From NCBI RefSeq assembly GCF_016405905.1, contig NZ_JAEFCB010000004.1, forward strand, positions 110,422 through 174,421: DNA of 64,000 bases, given 5' to 3'. A program made the position numbers and the translations under genes. The notes beneath the pieces were generated by a model that saw only the letters and a program-made list of their open reading frames with translations, was not told the origin of the DNA and ran no database searches. The DNA comes from Variovorax sp. IB41. Lineage in GTDB: Bacteria > Pseudomonadota > Gammaproteobacteria > Burkholderiales > Burkholderiaceae_C. Positions 24,843 through 34,200 of this stretch are shown in pieces (the first letter of the stretch is position 1; each line of letters begins with the position of its first letter).

Positions 24843-26152
24843 GCGGCCGCCTCCGGCGCCGGCCGCAGCAGCCAGCGCACTTCCTGCGTCTGCTCGCTGT
24901 CGGGGTAGCGCGACTCCAGCGTGGTGAGGATGGGCTTGGCCATGTCGGCGCGCCCCAGGCCCTGCACCAGCGCGCGGGCCGCGAGTTCGTAGGCCTGCGG
25001 GATCGCCTCGTTGCCACGGAAGCGGCGGTCGAAGCCCGAGAGCAGCGCGAGCGTCGCGTGCGCATCGCCATTGCGCCATTCGGCCCGCGCCATCGCGATC
25101 ACCATGGCCGCATCGTCGAGCGCGAAAGCCTTGTCCTTCTCGCGGCACAGCTTGAACACCTTGAGCGCTTCGGACGAGAGGTCACGCCGCATCAAAAGCG
25201 GAATGAAGCGCCTGGCCTGGTCGAGCATCGTGCTCTGCTTGTCCGGCATCATCGCGAGCACCCGGTGGTAGCGGCGCTGCGCGGCCAGGTCGTCGATCGC
25301 GGCGGTGCGCTGCGCCTCGTAGGCGATGCCCAGCGCGGCGGGCAGGTCGCCTTCGGTGATGAACTGCGCCACCTCGGCGTCGATGCGCTGCGCGGCGATC
25401 TGCGCGGGCGTGCGGCGGTCTACCGGCATGCCCTCGCCCGTGCCGGCGCCGGGCACCACGTCGATGCCGAAGGCGTCATGGTGCTGGTACATCACGTAGC
25501 CCAGCAGGCTCGCCATCACCCAGCCGAAGTAGATGAACGCGAAGTTGACGATCGGCAGGATGATGCGGCCGTCGAACATCGGCAGCACCATCGAGATGGC
25601 GATCTGCGCGCCCGTGCTCAGCAGGAAAAGGAAGAAGCACAGGAGCGCATACGGCCAGCCAATGGTGCGGATCGCATCCATCACGTGGCCCGGGTTCATC
25701 GCCTGGAAGAAGCTGGACGACTGCACCAGCACGATCACCGCGGCAGGGAAGGTGAAGGACATGACGAACAGCGCCACCGTGCCCAGCACCGGCTCGTACC
25801 AGGTGAGCCAGGCGATCAGCACGCCCTGCACCAGCGAGATCGCGAAGAGCTTCCAGGGCAGGTAGGTCCAGTCGTCGCTCGATTCGCGCGCGAAGTCGGC
25901 CGACTGCCAGATGCCGCGCGCGCCGAGCGCGGTGATCTTGAAGCCGTAGCGGCTCGCCGCCAGCATGATGCCGATCTCGATGATGACGAACGCCAGCGCA
26001 TCGGGCAGGAAGAAGATCGCCTCGAAGAGCAGGCTGCAGAACGACAGCACGAGCCCGTAGGCCAGCGGCCGCAGCTGGAACGGAAACGCGAAGAAGCTGT
26101 TCAGGCGATGCCAGAACGGTGGCGGCGGCGGCAGCGAATCCTGGTCGATCAT
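24839..26152 (-). CDS. Unknown six-helix membrane protein with helical-repeat tail
   Basis: I do not recognise the function. The 437-residue protein has a Pro-rich N-terminus, about six hydrophobic helices (residues about 25-235, for example YGLVLSFCSLLFEAIFF, LFVMSFTFPAAVIVLV, IVNFAFIYFGWVMASLLGYV) and a soluble C-terminal part of about 180 residues with alternating helices resembling TPR repeats (AMVIAMARAEWRNGDAHATLALLSGF; LAARALVQGLG). It starts eight bases after the small secreted gene upstream, so the two form an operon. The longer open frame upstream is a shadow of that gene. Confidence 0.8.
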   Translation of the reverse strand: MIDQDSLPPPPPFWHRLNSFFAFPFQLRPLAYGLVLSFCSLLFEAIFFLPDALAFVIIEIGIMLAASRYGFKITALGARGIWQSADFARESSDDWTYLPWKLFAISLVQGVLIAWLTWYEPVLGTVALFVMSFTFPAAVIVLVQSSSFFQAMNPGHVMDAIRTIGWPYALLCFFLFLLSTGAQIAISMVLPMFDGRIILPIVNFAFIYFGWVMASLLGYVMYQHHDAFGIDVVPGAGTGEGMPVDRRTPAQIAAQRIDAEVAQFITEGDLPAALGIAYEAQRTAAIDDLAAQRRYHRVLAMMPDKQSTMLDQARRFIPLLMRRDLSSEALKVFKLCREKDKAFALDDAAMVIAMARAEWRNGDAHATLALLSGFDRRFRGNEAIPQAYELAARALVQGLGRADMAKPILTTLESRYPDSEQTQEVRWLLRPAPEAAA

Positions 26153-26160
26153 GGCTGCCC

Positions 26161-26700
26161 CTATTTGCGGAAGAACTCGCTCTGGCTCATCGCGCCGCGG
26201 CCGCCCACGCGCACCACGGTGGCCTCCTCGGCGTGCACCAGGCGCACCTGGCCGAGTTCGCGCTCCAGGCGCTGGGTGAAGCTGGTCTTGAACTGCAGGA
26301 TCGACTCGCCCATCTTGAGCACGTTGGTGCCCTGCACGGTGGCGCTCTTGCGGTCGGGCGTGAGCTCGACGCTGTCGATGTGGTAGTCGTACTCGATGGC
26401 CATGATGCTGCCGACCTGGTCGCTCACCGCGCGCAGCTTCTCGAAGGTGCGGTGCTGGGACTCGCAGGCCTCGTCGCGGTTGTGGGTGGTTTCCACCGTC
26501 TTGCCCATCATCGTGGTCTTGCTCTCGATGACGGCCTTGCGGCTCAACTGCTTGCAGAGCTTGTCGGCGTCGTTGGCGGAAATGGCGCGCGCTTCCTTCT
26601 GGTAGTAGTCGCGCACCATCGGCTCGTCGAGCTTGCGGCCGCCGATAAAGAAGTACCACGCGCCCACGCAGAGCACGATGACGATCGCTAGTTGCTTCAT
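26161..26700 (-). CDS. Unknown membrane-anchored protein
   Basis: A 179-residue protein with one N-terminal hydrophobic helix (LAIVIVLCVGAWYFF) followed by a polar domain of alternating helix and strand containing two Cys (about 49 and 79). The fold resembles the small NTF2-like or DUF-type domains found outside the membrane, but I cannot name the family. First gene of a two-gene operon with the membrane protein at 24839; divergent from the ECF sigma gene. Confidence 0.75.
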   Translation of the reverse strand: MKQLAIVIVLCVGAWYFFIGGRKLDEPMVRDYYQKEARAISANDADKLCKQLSRKAVIESKTTMMGKTVETTHNRDEACESQHRTFEKLRAVSDQVGSIMAIEYDYHIDSVELTPDRKSATVQGTNVLKMGESILQFKTSFTQRLERELGQVRLVHAEEATVVRVGGRGAMSQSEFFRK

Positions 26701-26746
26701 TCCCGCCTCCCCGCGCGAACGCGGCCCCGCTCCGATTTTGCGGGGC

Positions 26747-26774
26747 AGTATACGTTAACGAATGTTTCTATAAA
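26747..26774. promoter_or_regulatory. Divergent promoter region, ECF sigma / unknown operon
   Basis: An AT-rich patch in a GC-rich gap. On the minus strand it holds TATACT (complement of 26747-26752), a good -10 for the unknown operon; on the plus strand TATAAA (26769-26774) is a possible -10 for the sigma gene. The palindrome CGTTAACG (26753-26760) lies between them. The -35 elements are weak on both strands. Confidence 0.4.
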
Positions 26775-26841
26775 TCGGATCGGCGGCCCTGTTGTTTGAA
26801 TCCGGCAGCCCCGCGGGGCCGTATCTTGTCCATGCCCGCCG

Positions 26842-27435
26842 ATGCCCGACAATCCGCCGATGACAGCACCCAGCCCCGACGCCGAACTGATGGCGCTGAT
26901 CGATCGGATCGGCCATCGCGACGAAGCCGCCCTGCGCCAGCTCTACGACCGCACCGCCCCCAAGCTCATGGGGCTGGCGATGCGCGTGGTCCGGCAACGC
27001 GAATGGGCCGAGGATGTATTGCAGGAGGCGTTTCTCACGGTCTGGCGGGTGGCCGGCGACTACCGCGCCTCGCTGAGCCCGCCGCTGGCCTGGCTGGGGC
27101 TGATCGTGCGCAGCCGCGCGCTCGACCTCCTGCGCCGCCGCACCGCCGATCGCGCCCAGCTCACGCAGGAGTTCGACGAGCTGATGGCCGACACCCTCGA
27201 ATCCGATGCCCCCAACCCCGCCGACACGGCCGATGCGAGCGAACAGGCCTGGGCGCTGCACCAGTGCCTGAGCCAGCTCGAAGGCAAGCAGCGCGAGGTG
27301 GTGAGCCTGGCCTACCTGCGCGAGATGAGCCATGGCGAACTGGCCGAGCAGCTCAAGCTGCCGCTGGGCACGGTCAAGACCTGGATCCGGCGCGGTCTCG
27401 AGAAATTGCGCGTCTGCATGGGACGCTTTGCGTGA
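26842..27435 (+). CDS. ECF-type RNA polymerase sigma factor
   Basis: A 197-residue sigma-70 family ECF factor. Region 2 (about 30-100): LYDRTAPKLMGLAMRVVRQREWAEDVLQEAFLTVWR; region 4 (about 140-190): QLEGKQREVVSLAYLREMSHGELAEQLKLPLGTVKTWIRRGLEKLR. It could start at ATG 26842 or 26860; no clear ribosome-binding site decides. The anti-sigma gene follows 22 bases later, the usual arrangement. It belongs to the ECF group paired with RskA-like anti-sigma factors and probably responds to oxidative or envelope stress. Confidence 0.94.
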   Translation: MPDNPPMTAPSPDAELMALIDRIGHRDEAALRQLYDRTAPKLMGLAMRVVRQREWAEDVLQEAFLTVWRVAGDYRASLSPPLAWLGLIVRSRALDLLRRRTADRAQLTQEFDELMADTLESDAPNPADTADASEQAWALHQCLSQLEGKQREVVSLAYLREMSHGELAEQLKLPLGTVKTWIRRGLEKLRVCMGRFA

Positions 27436-27457
27436 CGGTGAAGAAAGTAGCTCCCTC

Positions 27458-28216
27458 ATGAACCTCACCGCCCACCCCGAACTGCTCGAACTGCTGGCCG
27501 CGAGCCACGCGCTCGGCACCCTGCGCGGCGGCGCCCGCCGCCGCTTCGAAACCATCGCGCGCGAACAGGCGCCGGTGCGCGCCGCGGCGCTGGTCTGGCA
27601 GGGCCGGCTCGCGAGCATGACCGAGCTGCAGAGCCCGATCGTTCCCGACGCCGCCGTCTGGACCCGCATCCGCAACATCATCGACGCCGAGAAGGCGCAG
27701 CACGCCCTGGAGCGGCAGCGCGACGACGCCAACGCCCGCGATGCCGCGAGGCCACAGGGCGGGTGGCTCAGCAGCCTCGCGCTCTGGCGCGGCGCCACGG
27801 CAGCCGGCGCGCTGGCGACCGTGCTGGCGGTGGTGGTCGGCCTGAACCTGCGCGACCAACTGGTGAATGCGCCGGCCGTGCAGTACGTGGCCGTGCTGTC
27901 CGACGACCAGGCCGCCGCCTCGCTGCTGGTGACCTTCGATCCCCGCAAGAAGCAGCTCGTGCTGCAGCGCGTGGGCAGCTACAGCGAAGGCACCGACAAG
28001 TCGCTGCAGCTGTGGGCCCTGCCGCCCGGCGGCGCGCCGCGTTCGCTCGGCGTGCTCGACAACGCGCCGGCGCTGCGGCTGGCTGCGTCAGAATCCGATG
28101 TGCACCAGGTGCCGACCCTGGCCGTTACCCTGGAAGCCAAGGGCGGCGTGCCACCGGGCAGCGGCCCGAAGGGCCCGATCGTCTTCAAGGGCGCCCTGAT
28201 CGAAAAAACCATCTGA
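27458..28216 (+). CDS. RskA-family anti-sigma factor
   Basis: A 252-residue membrane anti-sigma factor. The N-terminal cytoplasmic part (about 1-85) has the helical sigma-binding pattern LLAASHALGTLRGGARRRFE...; one transmembrane helix at about 108-128 (GATAAGALATVLAVVVGL); the periplasmic part is the anti-sigma-K domain (SLLVTFDPRKKQLVLQRVG, LQLWALPPGGAPRSLGVL). It sequesters the sigma factor encoded just upstream. An in-frame extension from 27332 overlaps the sigma gene and is not used. Confidence 0.92.
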   Translation: MNLTAHPELLELLAASHALGTLRGGARRRFETIAREQAPVRAAALVWQGRLASMTELQSPIVPDAAVWTRIRNIIDAEKAQHALERQRDDANARDAARPQGGWLSSLALWRGATAAGALATVLAVVVGLNLRDQLVNAPAVQYVAVLSDDQAAASLLVTFDPRKKQLVLQRVGSYSEGTDKSLQLWALPPGGAPRSLGVLDNAPALRLAASESDVHQVPTLAVTLEAKGGVPPGSGPKGPIVFKGALIEKTI

Positions 28217-28235
28217 CCTGATTTCTGCCTTTCCG

Positions 28236-29006
28236 ATGCCTTCGATGAAATCCGCGCTGGCCGCGGTCGCGCTGCTCATGGCGGCGCTCGCCTCCCACGC
28301 CCAGACCGCCTCGGCCGCCTTCCCCTACGAGGCGGACGGCGCCACCGCCGCGGACGCCTCCTCCGACTACCTGGCCGCCAAGGCACGCTGGCACAACGAG
28401 CTCGCGGCCTTCGCGCGCGCCGACCAGGAGCGCCTGCCGCCCCCGGGCGGCGTGGTGTTCGTGGGCAGTTCCACCGTGCGCATGTGGACGCGCCTGTCGC
28501 AAGACTTCGCCCGCGTGCCCGGCGGCGTCGTCAACCGCGGCTTCGGCGGCTCCACGCTGGCCGACTGCAGCCTCTTCGCCCGCGAGCTGGTGGTGCGCTA
28601 CAAGCCCCGGCAGGTGATGGTGTACGCCGGCGACAACGACCTGGCCGAAGGCCGCACGCCGCTGCAGGTGCTCGAGAGCTTCGCGCGCTTTGCCAACGCG
28701 GTGCGCGCCGAGTTGCCGGACGCGCGCATCAGCTTCATCTCGGTCAAGCCCAGCCCCTCGCGCGAGCAGCTGATGCCGCAGATCCGCGAGACCAACCACG
28801 TGGTCTCGGCCTACCTCAACCTGCTGCCCAACAGCGAATTCATCGACATCTACACGCCGATGCTCGGCGCCGACGGCCGGCCGCGGATGGAGCTGTTTCG
28901 CGGGGACAGGCTGCACATGACGGACGAGGGGTACCGGCTGTGGCAGTCGGTGATCGCGTCGCACCTGCCGGGCGCCGCCGTGCCGGCCGCAGCCGCCCTG
29001 CCATGA
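28236..29006 (+). CDS. Secreted SGNH/GDSL hydrolase
   Basis: A 256-residue secreted esterase-type enzyme. Signal peptide (cleavage near SHA-QT or ASA-AF), then the four SGNH blocks: GSS (Ser78/79), GFGGS, GDNDLAEG and the C-terminal Asp224-X-X-His227 in DRLHMTDEGY. All catalytic positions are intact. It lies 19 bases after the anti-sigma gene and may belong to the sigma regulon. The ester or acetyl-glycan substrate is not known. Confidence 0.88.
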   Translation: MPSMKSALAAVALLMAALASHAQTASAAFPYEADGATAADASSDYLAAKARWHNELAAFARADQERLPPPGGVVFVGSSTVRMWTRLSQDFARVPGGVVNRGFGGSTLADCSLFARELVVRYKPRQVMVYAGDNDLAEGRTPLQVLESFARFANAVRAELPDARISFISVKPSPSREQLMPQIRETNHVVSAYLNLLPNSEFIDIYTPMLGADGRPRMELFRGDRLHMTDEGYRLWQSVIASHLPGAAVPAAAALP

Positions 29007-29125
29007 TCGCCGCCGGACCGCGGGCGGACACACGCCCTCGCTAGACTCGCGCCGGGCTTGCGCGGGCATCCATCCTGCGCAATCGATAAAAACATCGCCG
29101 CCTGGCGCGGCAAGAAAGAGCCTCG

Positions 29126-29848
29126 ATGGTCATGAAATTCTTCGCGGCGATCCTGCTGTCGCTGCTCGTGTCGGCCTGCGCGACGCAGCCCGAAGCCACC
29201 AACCCGCCGCCTTCCGCAGCGGCCGGAAAGACGGTGGATGCCGGCGCGCCGCTGGTGCAGCAGGCCGGCGCGCTCATCGCCGCGAAAAAGCCCGCCCAGG
29301 CCCTGCCGGTGGCCGACCAGGCCATTGCTTACTACGAGCGCACATACCGCAAGAGCGCGACGCTCGTGTACTCCGCACGCTGGCCGACCGAGAGCATGCT
29401 CTACGTGGTGGAGGGGCTCAATGCGAAGGCGGACTCGCGGGTGTACGGCATCGAATGGGGCTTTGCCTATTTCCTGAAGGGCTTCGCGCTGGTCGACCTG
29501 CATCGCTTTCCCGAGGCACGGGCCGCGTTCGACGAGGCGATCAAGCTCTCCCCGCGCAACTCGAAATACCTCTCCGAGCGCGCGGAAGTCGATATCGCCG
29601 AGCGCAACTGGCGGCCGGCGCTGGAGATGTTCCAGAAGGCCCTGGAGGCGGCAGAACTCTCCCCGCCCGAGGTCAAGACAGCGGAGACCACGCGCGCGCT
29701 GCGCGGCATGGCGTTCGCCCAGATCGAACTGGGCAACCTCGATGCGGCCAAGGCGCTGCACGAGCGCGTGCTCCAGCTGGAGCCGGGAAACGAGAAATCG
29801 CTGAACGAGTTGCGCTACATCCAGCAGCAGAAGGCGCGCAAGAAGTAG
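29126..29848 (+). CDS. TPR-repeat lipoprotein
   Basis: A 240-residue lipoprotein (lipobox VSAC at about residue 17) with tetratricopeptide-like repeats between about 110 and 235: GFALVDLHRFPEARAAFDEAIKLSPRN; AEVDIAERNWRPALEMFQKALEA; AFAQIELGNLDAAKALHERVLQLEPGN. Such proteins usually scaffold envelope complexes. It could start at ATG 29126 or 29132. Convergent with the OpgC-type gene. The specific role is unknown. Confidence 0.87.
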   Translation: MVMKFFAAILLSLLVSACATQPEATNPPPSAAAGKTVDAGAPLVQQAGALIAAKKPAQALPVADQAIAYYERTYRKSATLVYSARWPTESMLYVVEGLNAKADSRVYGIEWGFAYFLKGFALVDLHRFPEARAAFDEAIKLSPRNSKYLSERAEVDIAERNWRPALEMFQKALEAAELSPPEVKTAETTRALRGMAFAQIELGNLDAAKALHERVLQLEPGNEKSLNELRYIQQQKARKK

Positions 29849-29878
29849 AAGTGCAGCAGGGCCTCGGCGGCGCCCCGC

Positions 29879-31021
29879 TCAGGCCGGCGCCGGGCTCGAA
29901 GGCACATCGTCCGCCGGCGGCGGCACATCGGCCCCGCGCGTGAACCGGGCCACCACGTACATCCCCGCGAACACCGCCAGCAGCAGGAGGCCGTCGCCCC
30001 ACCACGGCCGCGCGGTCTGGCTGTCGCCGTAGAAGGCCAGCACCAGCAGCACCGCCACCAGGTGCGCGCAGAACACCGGCAGCGACGCCGAGCCCATCGC
30101 CTCGAGCCAGTGCAGCCGCGGAATCCGGCGCATCAGCCAGGGACCGAAGCGCACCGCCAGGATGCCCAGCGCCACGAGGTTCACCAGGCGCAGCGGGCCG
30201 AGCTGCCATTTGTCGAACAGCAGGTTCAGCTCCACGTCGCCGCCGAACGGCGCCTGGCCGTTGATGCCGGTGTGGCGCCAGTAGATGCCGTAGAGCGCGA
30301 TGCCCGCCGCCAGCGCGAGCAGCCACCACGGAAAGCGCAGCGGCCGCGCCTGCGGTCCGCTGCGGGTGGCGCCGATGCACAGGCCCGCGAACCACAGGAA
30401 CTGCCAGGCATAGGTGTTGAAGGCGCCCATCTCGTGGAACGGCACCGGCACGTGCAGGTAGTGCACCGCCAGTCCGTAGATCCATTCGCTGATGCCGAAC
30501 TGCGCCGCCGCCCACACGGCGACGCTGGCCACCATCACCAGCGTCCAGCCGTGGCGCATGGCGAAGGCCAGCACCCAGGGGCTCATGAGCATGAAGAAGA
30601 TGTACATCGGCAGGATGTCCAGCAGCGCCGGCTCGTAGATGAGCAGCAGCCCGAACAGGAAGCCGTCGCGCGGCTCCGCCAGGTAGTACGACACCAGGTT
30701 CTTCACCGCCGGCTGGTCGATGTGCAGCCCGAGCGCGGCGATCACGGTGAAGAGGAACAGAAGGATCGCCGCCTGGCACAGGTAGACCTTGACCACCCGG
30801 CGCCAGAACGCGATGCGCATCGAGTCCACCCCGCGCGCATAGCCGATGCGGCTGTAGACCAGCCCCGCCACGAAGGCCGACAGCAGCACGAAGCCCTCGG
30901 CCGCCGAGACGAAGCCGAAAGGCTGGCCCAGCGGGTCGGTCAGGCGGGTGGGCAGGTGGGTGACGGTCATCAGCACGAGCATCAGCCCGCGCAAGGCGTC
31001 TATTTCCCAGTAGCGTTTCAT
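29879..31021 (-). CDS. OpgC-domain membrane acyltransferase
   Basis: A 380-residue inner-membrane protein of the OpgC/acyltransferase-3 type, with about ten hydrophobic helices. It opens KRYWEIDALRGLMLVLMTVTHLP, the family hallmark with a conserved Asp-Ala-Leu-Arg-Gly and His; SAAEGFVLLSAFVAGLVYSR follows. OpgC proteins succinylate osmoregulated periplasmic glucans; no other opg gene is nearby, so substrate and donor are assumptions. The start at 31021 (M-K-R-Y) fits the family better than the upstream ATG at 31066. Confidence 0.88.
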   Translation of the reverse strand: MKRYWEIDALRGLMLVLMTVTHLPTRLTDPLGQPFGFVSAAEGFVLLSAFVAGLVYSRIGYARGVDSMRIAFWRRVVKVYLCQAAILLFLFTVIAALGLHIDQPAVKNLVSYYLAEPRDGFLFGLLLIYEPALLDILPMYIFFMLMSPWVLAFAMRHGWTLVMVASVAVWAAAQFGISEWIYGLAVHYLHVPVPFHEMGAFNTYAWQFLWFAGLCIGATRSGPQARPLRFPWWLLALAAGIALYGIYWRHTGINGQAPFGGDVELNLLFDKWQLGPLRLVNLVALGILAVRFGPWLMRRIPRLHWLEAMGSASLPVFCAHLVAVLLVLAFYGDSQTARPWWGDGLLLLAVFAGMYVVARFTRGADVPPPADDVPSSPAPA

Positions 31022-31204
31022 CGGTCGGCGGCGAGGTCTTGGTGGCGGTCCGCGCGGCGCACGCACGACGGGGGTGGATTGTAAGAAGGCTGATGTAAAC
31101 CGCGCCTGACCGGGGGCGCAGGTGCGAACGACATATGACCGTTGGCACTGCCGTTCTGAAGCACAAATCGGCTACGCTGCGCGCTGCCCCAAGGAGGAGA
31201 TTCC

Positions 31205-34200
31205 GTGACCCGTTTCGTTCCCTCAGTGCTCCTGGCCGCGAGCGCGCTGCTCGCCGCGCCGAGCTTTGCCCTGCAGATCACCAGCTTGACGCCCCAGGGC
31301 GAAGTGTCGCGCGTACGCCAGATCGTCGCCAAGTTCGACCAGGCGGCCGTCAATTTCGGCGACCCCAAGGCACCCGCCCCGCTTTCGGTCAGCTGCACCG
31401 ACGCGCAGGCCGGCAAGGGCACCGGCCGCTGGACCGACGCCAAGGCCTGGGTCTACGACTTCGAGAACGACCTGCCGCCCGGCGTGCGCTGCACTGTCAC
31501 CCGCATTCCCACCTTCAAGCCCAGCGCGGGCGGCGAGCTGACCGGCCCGGAGCGCTACCAATTCAATAGCGGCGGCCCGTTCGTGCGCAACTTCATGCCG
31601 GGCACCTATGCCCGCATCGACGAGCAGCAGATGTTCGTGCTCGAGCTCAACGGCGCGGCCACCCTGGAGAGCGTGCGCCAGAACGTGTGGTGCGCGGCCG
31701 ACGGCGTGGGCGAGCGCATTCCGGTCAAGCTGCTCGAAGGCGAGCAGCGCACGGGTCTCCTGAAGGCCTTCAGCCGCGACAAGGCGGCCGAGAAGGAACC
31801 GCTGCGCTTCATCACGATGCAGTGCAACCGCACGCTCACGCCGGGCACCAAGGTGCAGGTGGTCTACGGCAAGGGCGTGGCCACGCCCTCGGGCGTTGCC
31901 AACAACGTGGAGCGCCGGCTGGACTACCAGGTGCGCGAACCGTTCGCCGTGTCCTTCACCTGCGAGCGCGAGAACGCGCAGGCCGCGTGCCTGCCGCTGC
32001 GCCCGATGCAGCTGACCTTCAATGCGCCGGTCACGCGCAAGCTGGCCTCGCAGATCGAACTCAAGGGAGACGGCAAGGCGACCAAGGCCCAGATCGCCAA
32101 CGAAGGCGGCACGCCGAGCGACGACGATGTGGTCAACGGCGTGTACTTCGGCCCGCCGCTGGCCGAGAGCGCGCAGTACAGCATCGAGCTGCCCGCCAAG
32201 TTCGAGGACGCCTCGGGCCGCCCGCTGGCCACGCCATCGAGCTTTCCGCTGAAGGTCGCGACCGGCGCGATGCCGCCGCTGGCCAAGTTCGCCGCCTCGC
32301 CCTTCGGCGTGATCGAGCGCCTGGCCGAGCCCGACACCCCGGCCATGATGCCGGTCACCGTGCGCCGCGTGGAGCCGCAGCTGATGGTGCAGGCGCTCAC
32401 ACCCGGCAAGGTGAGCGACATGAACCCCAAGACCGACGCTGAAATCATCGCGTGGTACCGCAAGGTGCGCCGCTATGACAACAGCTACGCGGTCAACCGC
32501 GACGTCGCGCGCAAGGACGTGAAGGGCGCGCTGCCCCCCGTCATCGACAAGGACGACCGCACCACCGTGCAGACGCGCATGCTGTCGCTGCTGGCCGGCC
32601 AGCCGGGCGTGAAGGCGCTGGACATGCCCAAGTCCGAGGCGGGCGACCCACGCCCGTTCGAGGTCATCGGCATCCCGCTCACGCCGGGCTTCCACGTGCT
32701 GGAGATCGCCTCGCAGAAACTGGGCGAGGCGCTGCTCGACGAGCGCTACCCCGCCGGCCGCACGATGTACGTGCGCACCACCGCGCTGGCCACCAACCTG
32801 GCGGTGCACTTCAAGCTGGGCCGCGAGAACTCGATGGCCTGGGTCACCACGCTGGACAAGGGCAAGGTCGTCGCGGGCGCCGAGGTGCGCGTCTCCAGTT
32901 GCGACGGCAAGGCCGTGGCCACCGGCACCACCGACGCCAACGGCATCGTCACGCTGCAGGGCGTGTCGCCGCAGGCGCCCAGCTGCAACGGCCCGAACGA
33001 ATACGACAGCGGCGCCTGGTTCGTGAGCGCCCGCGCCAAGGACGACAAGGGCGTGGAAGACCTCGCCTTCACCTTCAGCGACTGGCAGCGCGGCATCGAG
33101 CCCTGGCGCTTCAACGTGCCCACCAACCTGCAGCCCGAGCCCGACCGCATCGCCCACACCATCTTCGACCGCACGCTCCTGCGCGCTGGCGAAACGGTGT
33201 CGATGAAGAGCCTGATCCGCACGCAGACCAGCAAGGGCTTTGGCCTCCCGGAGAGCCGGCCCGACACGCTGGTCATCACCCACACCGGAAGCGGCCAGCG
33301 CTTCACGCAGCCGCTGGCCTGGCGCAAGACCGCCACCGGGGGCCTGAGCGCCGAGAACACCTTCCCCATTCCGCCGGCCGCCAAGCTCGGCGTGTACGAG
33401 GTGATGCTGCGCAGCGGCGGCGGCAAGGACGCCAACGGCGACAGCGAAGAAGGCGAAGGTGACGAAGGCGGCGGTGGCAGCCGCAGCTTCAGCACCGGCA
33501 CGTTCCGCGTCGAGGAGTTCCGCCTCCCCGTGCTCGAAGGCCGCATCGCGCCCACCGAGAAGAAGCCGCTGGTGGCCGCCACGAGCGTGCCCACCGACGT
33601 GCAGATCAACTACGTGGCCGGCGGCGGCGCGGCCAACCTGCCGGTGCGCGTGTCGGCCATGGTGCGCGGCAAAGCCCTGAGTTTTTCCGACTACGACGCC
33701 TTCAGCTTCAACCCGCCGCGCGCCGAACAGGGCGAAGGCGCGCAGGCCGCATCCGCGGCCGACACCGCGGGCGCCGACGAAGACATCAACAGCGCCAGCG
33801 ACACCCGCGTGATCGCCGACAAGCTCGCGCTCACGCTCAACAAGGACGGCGCCGGCAAGGTCACCATCGACAAGGTGCCCAAGGTCAAGGCGGCGCGCGA
33901 ACTGCTGCTCGAGGCGACGTATGCCGACCCGAACGGCGAGGTGCAGACCATCCGCAGCACGCAGACGCTGTGGCCCGCGTCGGTCATCGCCGGCATCAAG
34001 ACCGAGGGCTGGGTCTCCACCAGCCAGAAGCTCAAGTTCCAGGCGCTCGCGCTCGACCTCACGGGCAAGCCCCAGGCCGGCGTGACGCTCAATGTGCGCG
34101 CCGTGGCGCGCATCACCACCACCAGCCGCAAACGCATGGTGGGCGGCTTCTACACCTACGACAACAAGACCGAGACGAAAGACATCGGCACCGTCTGCAG

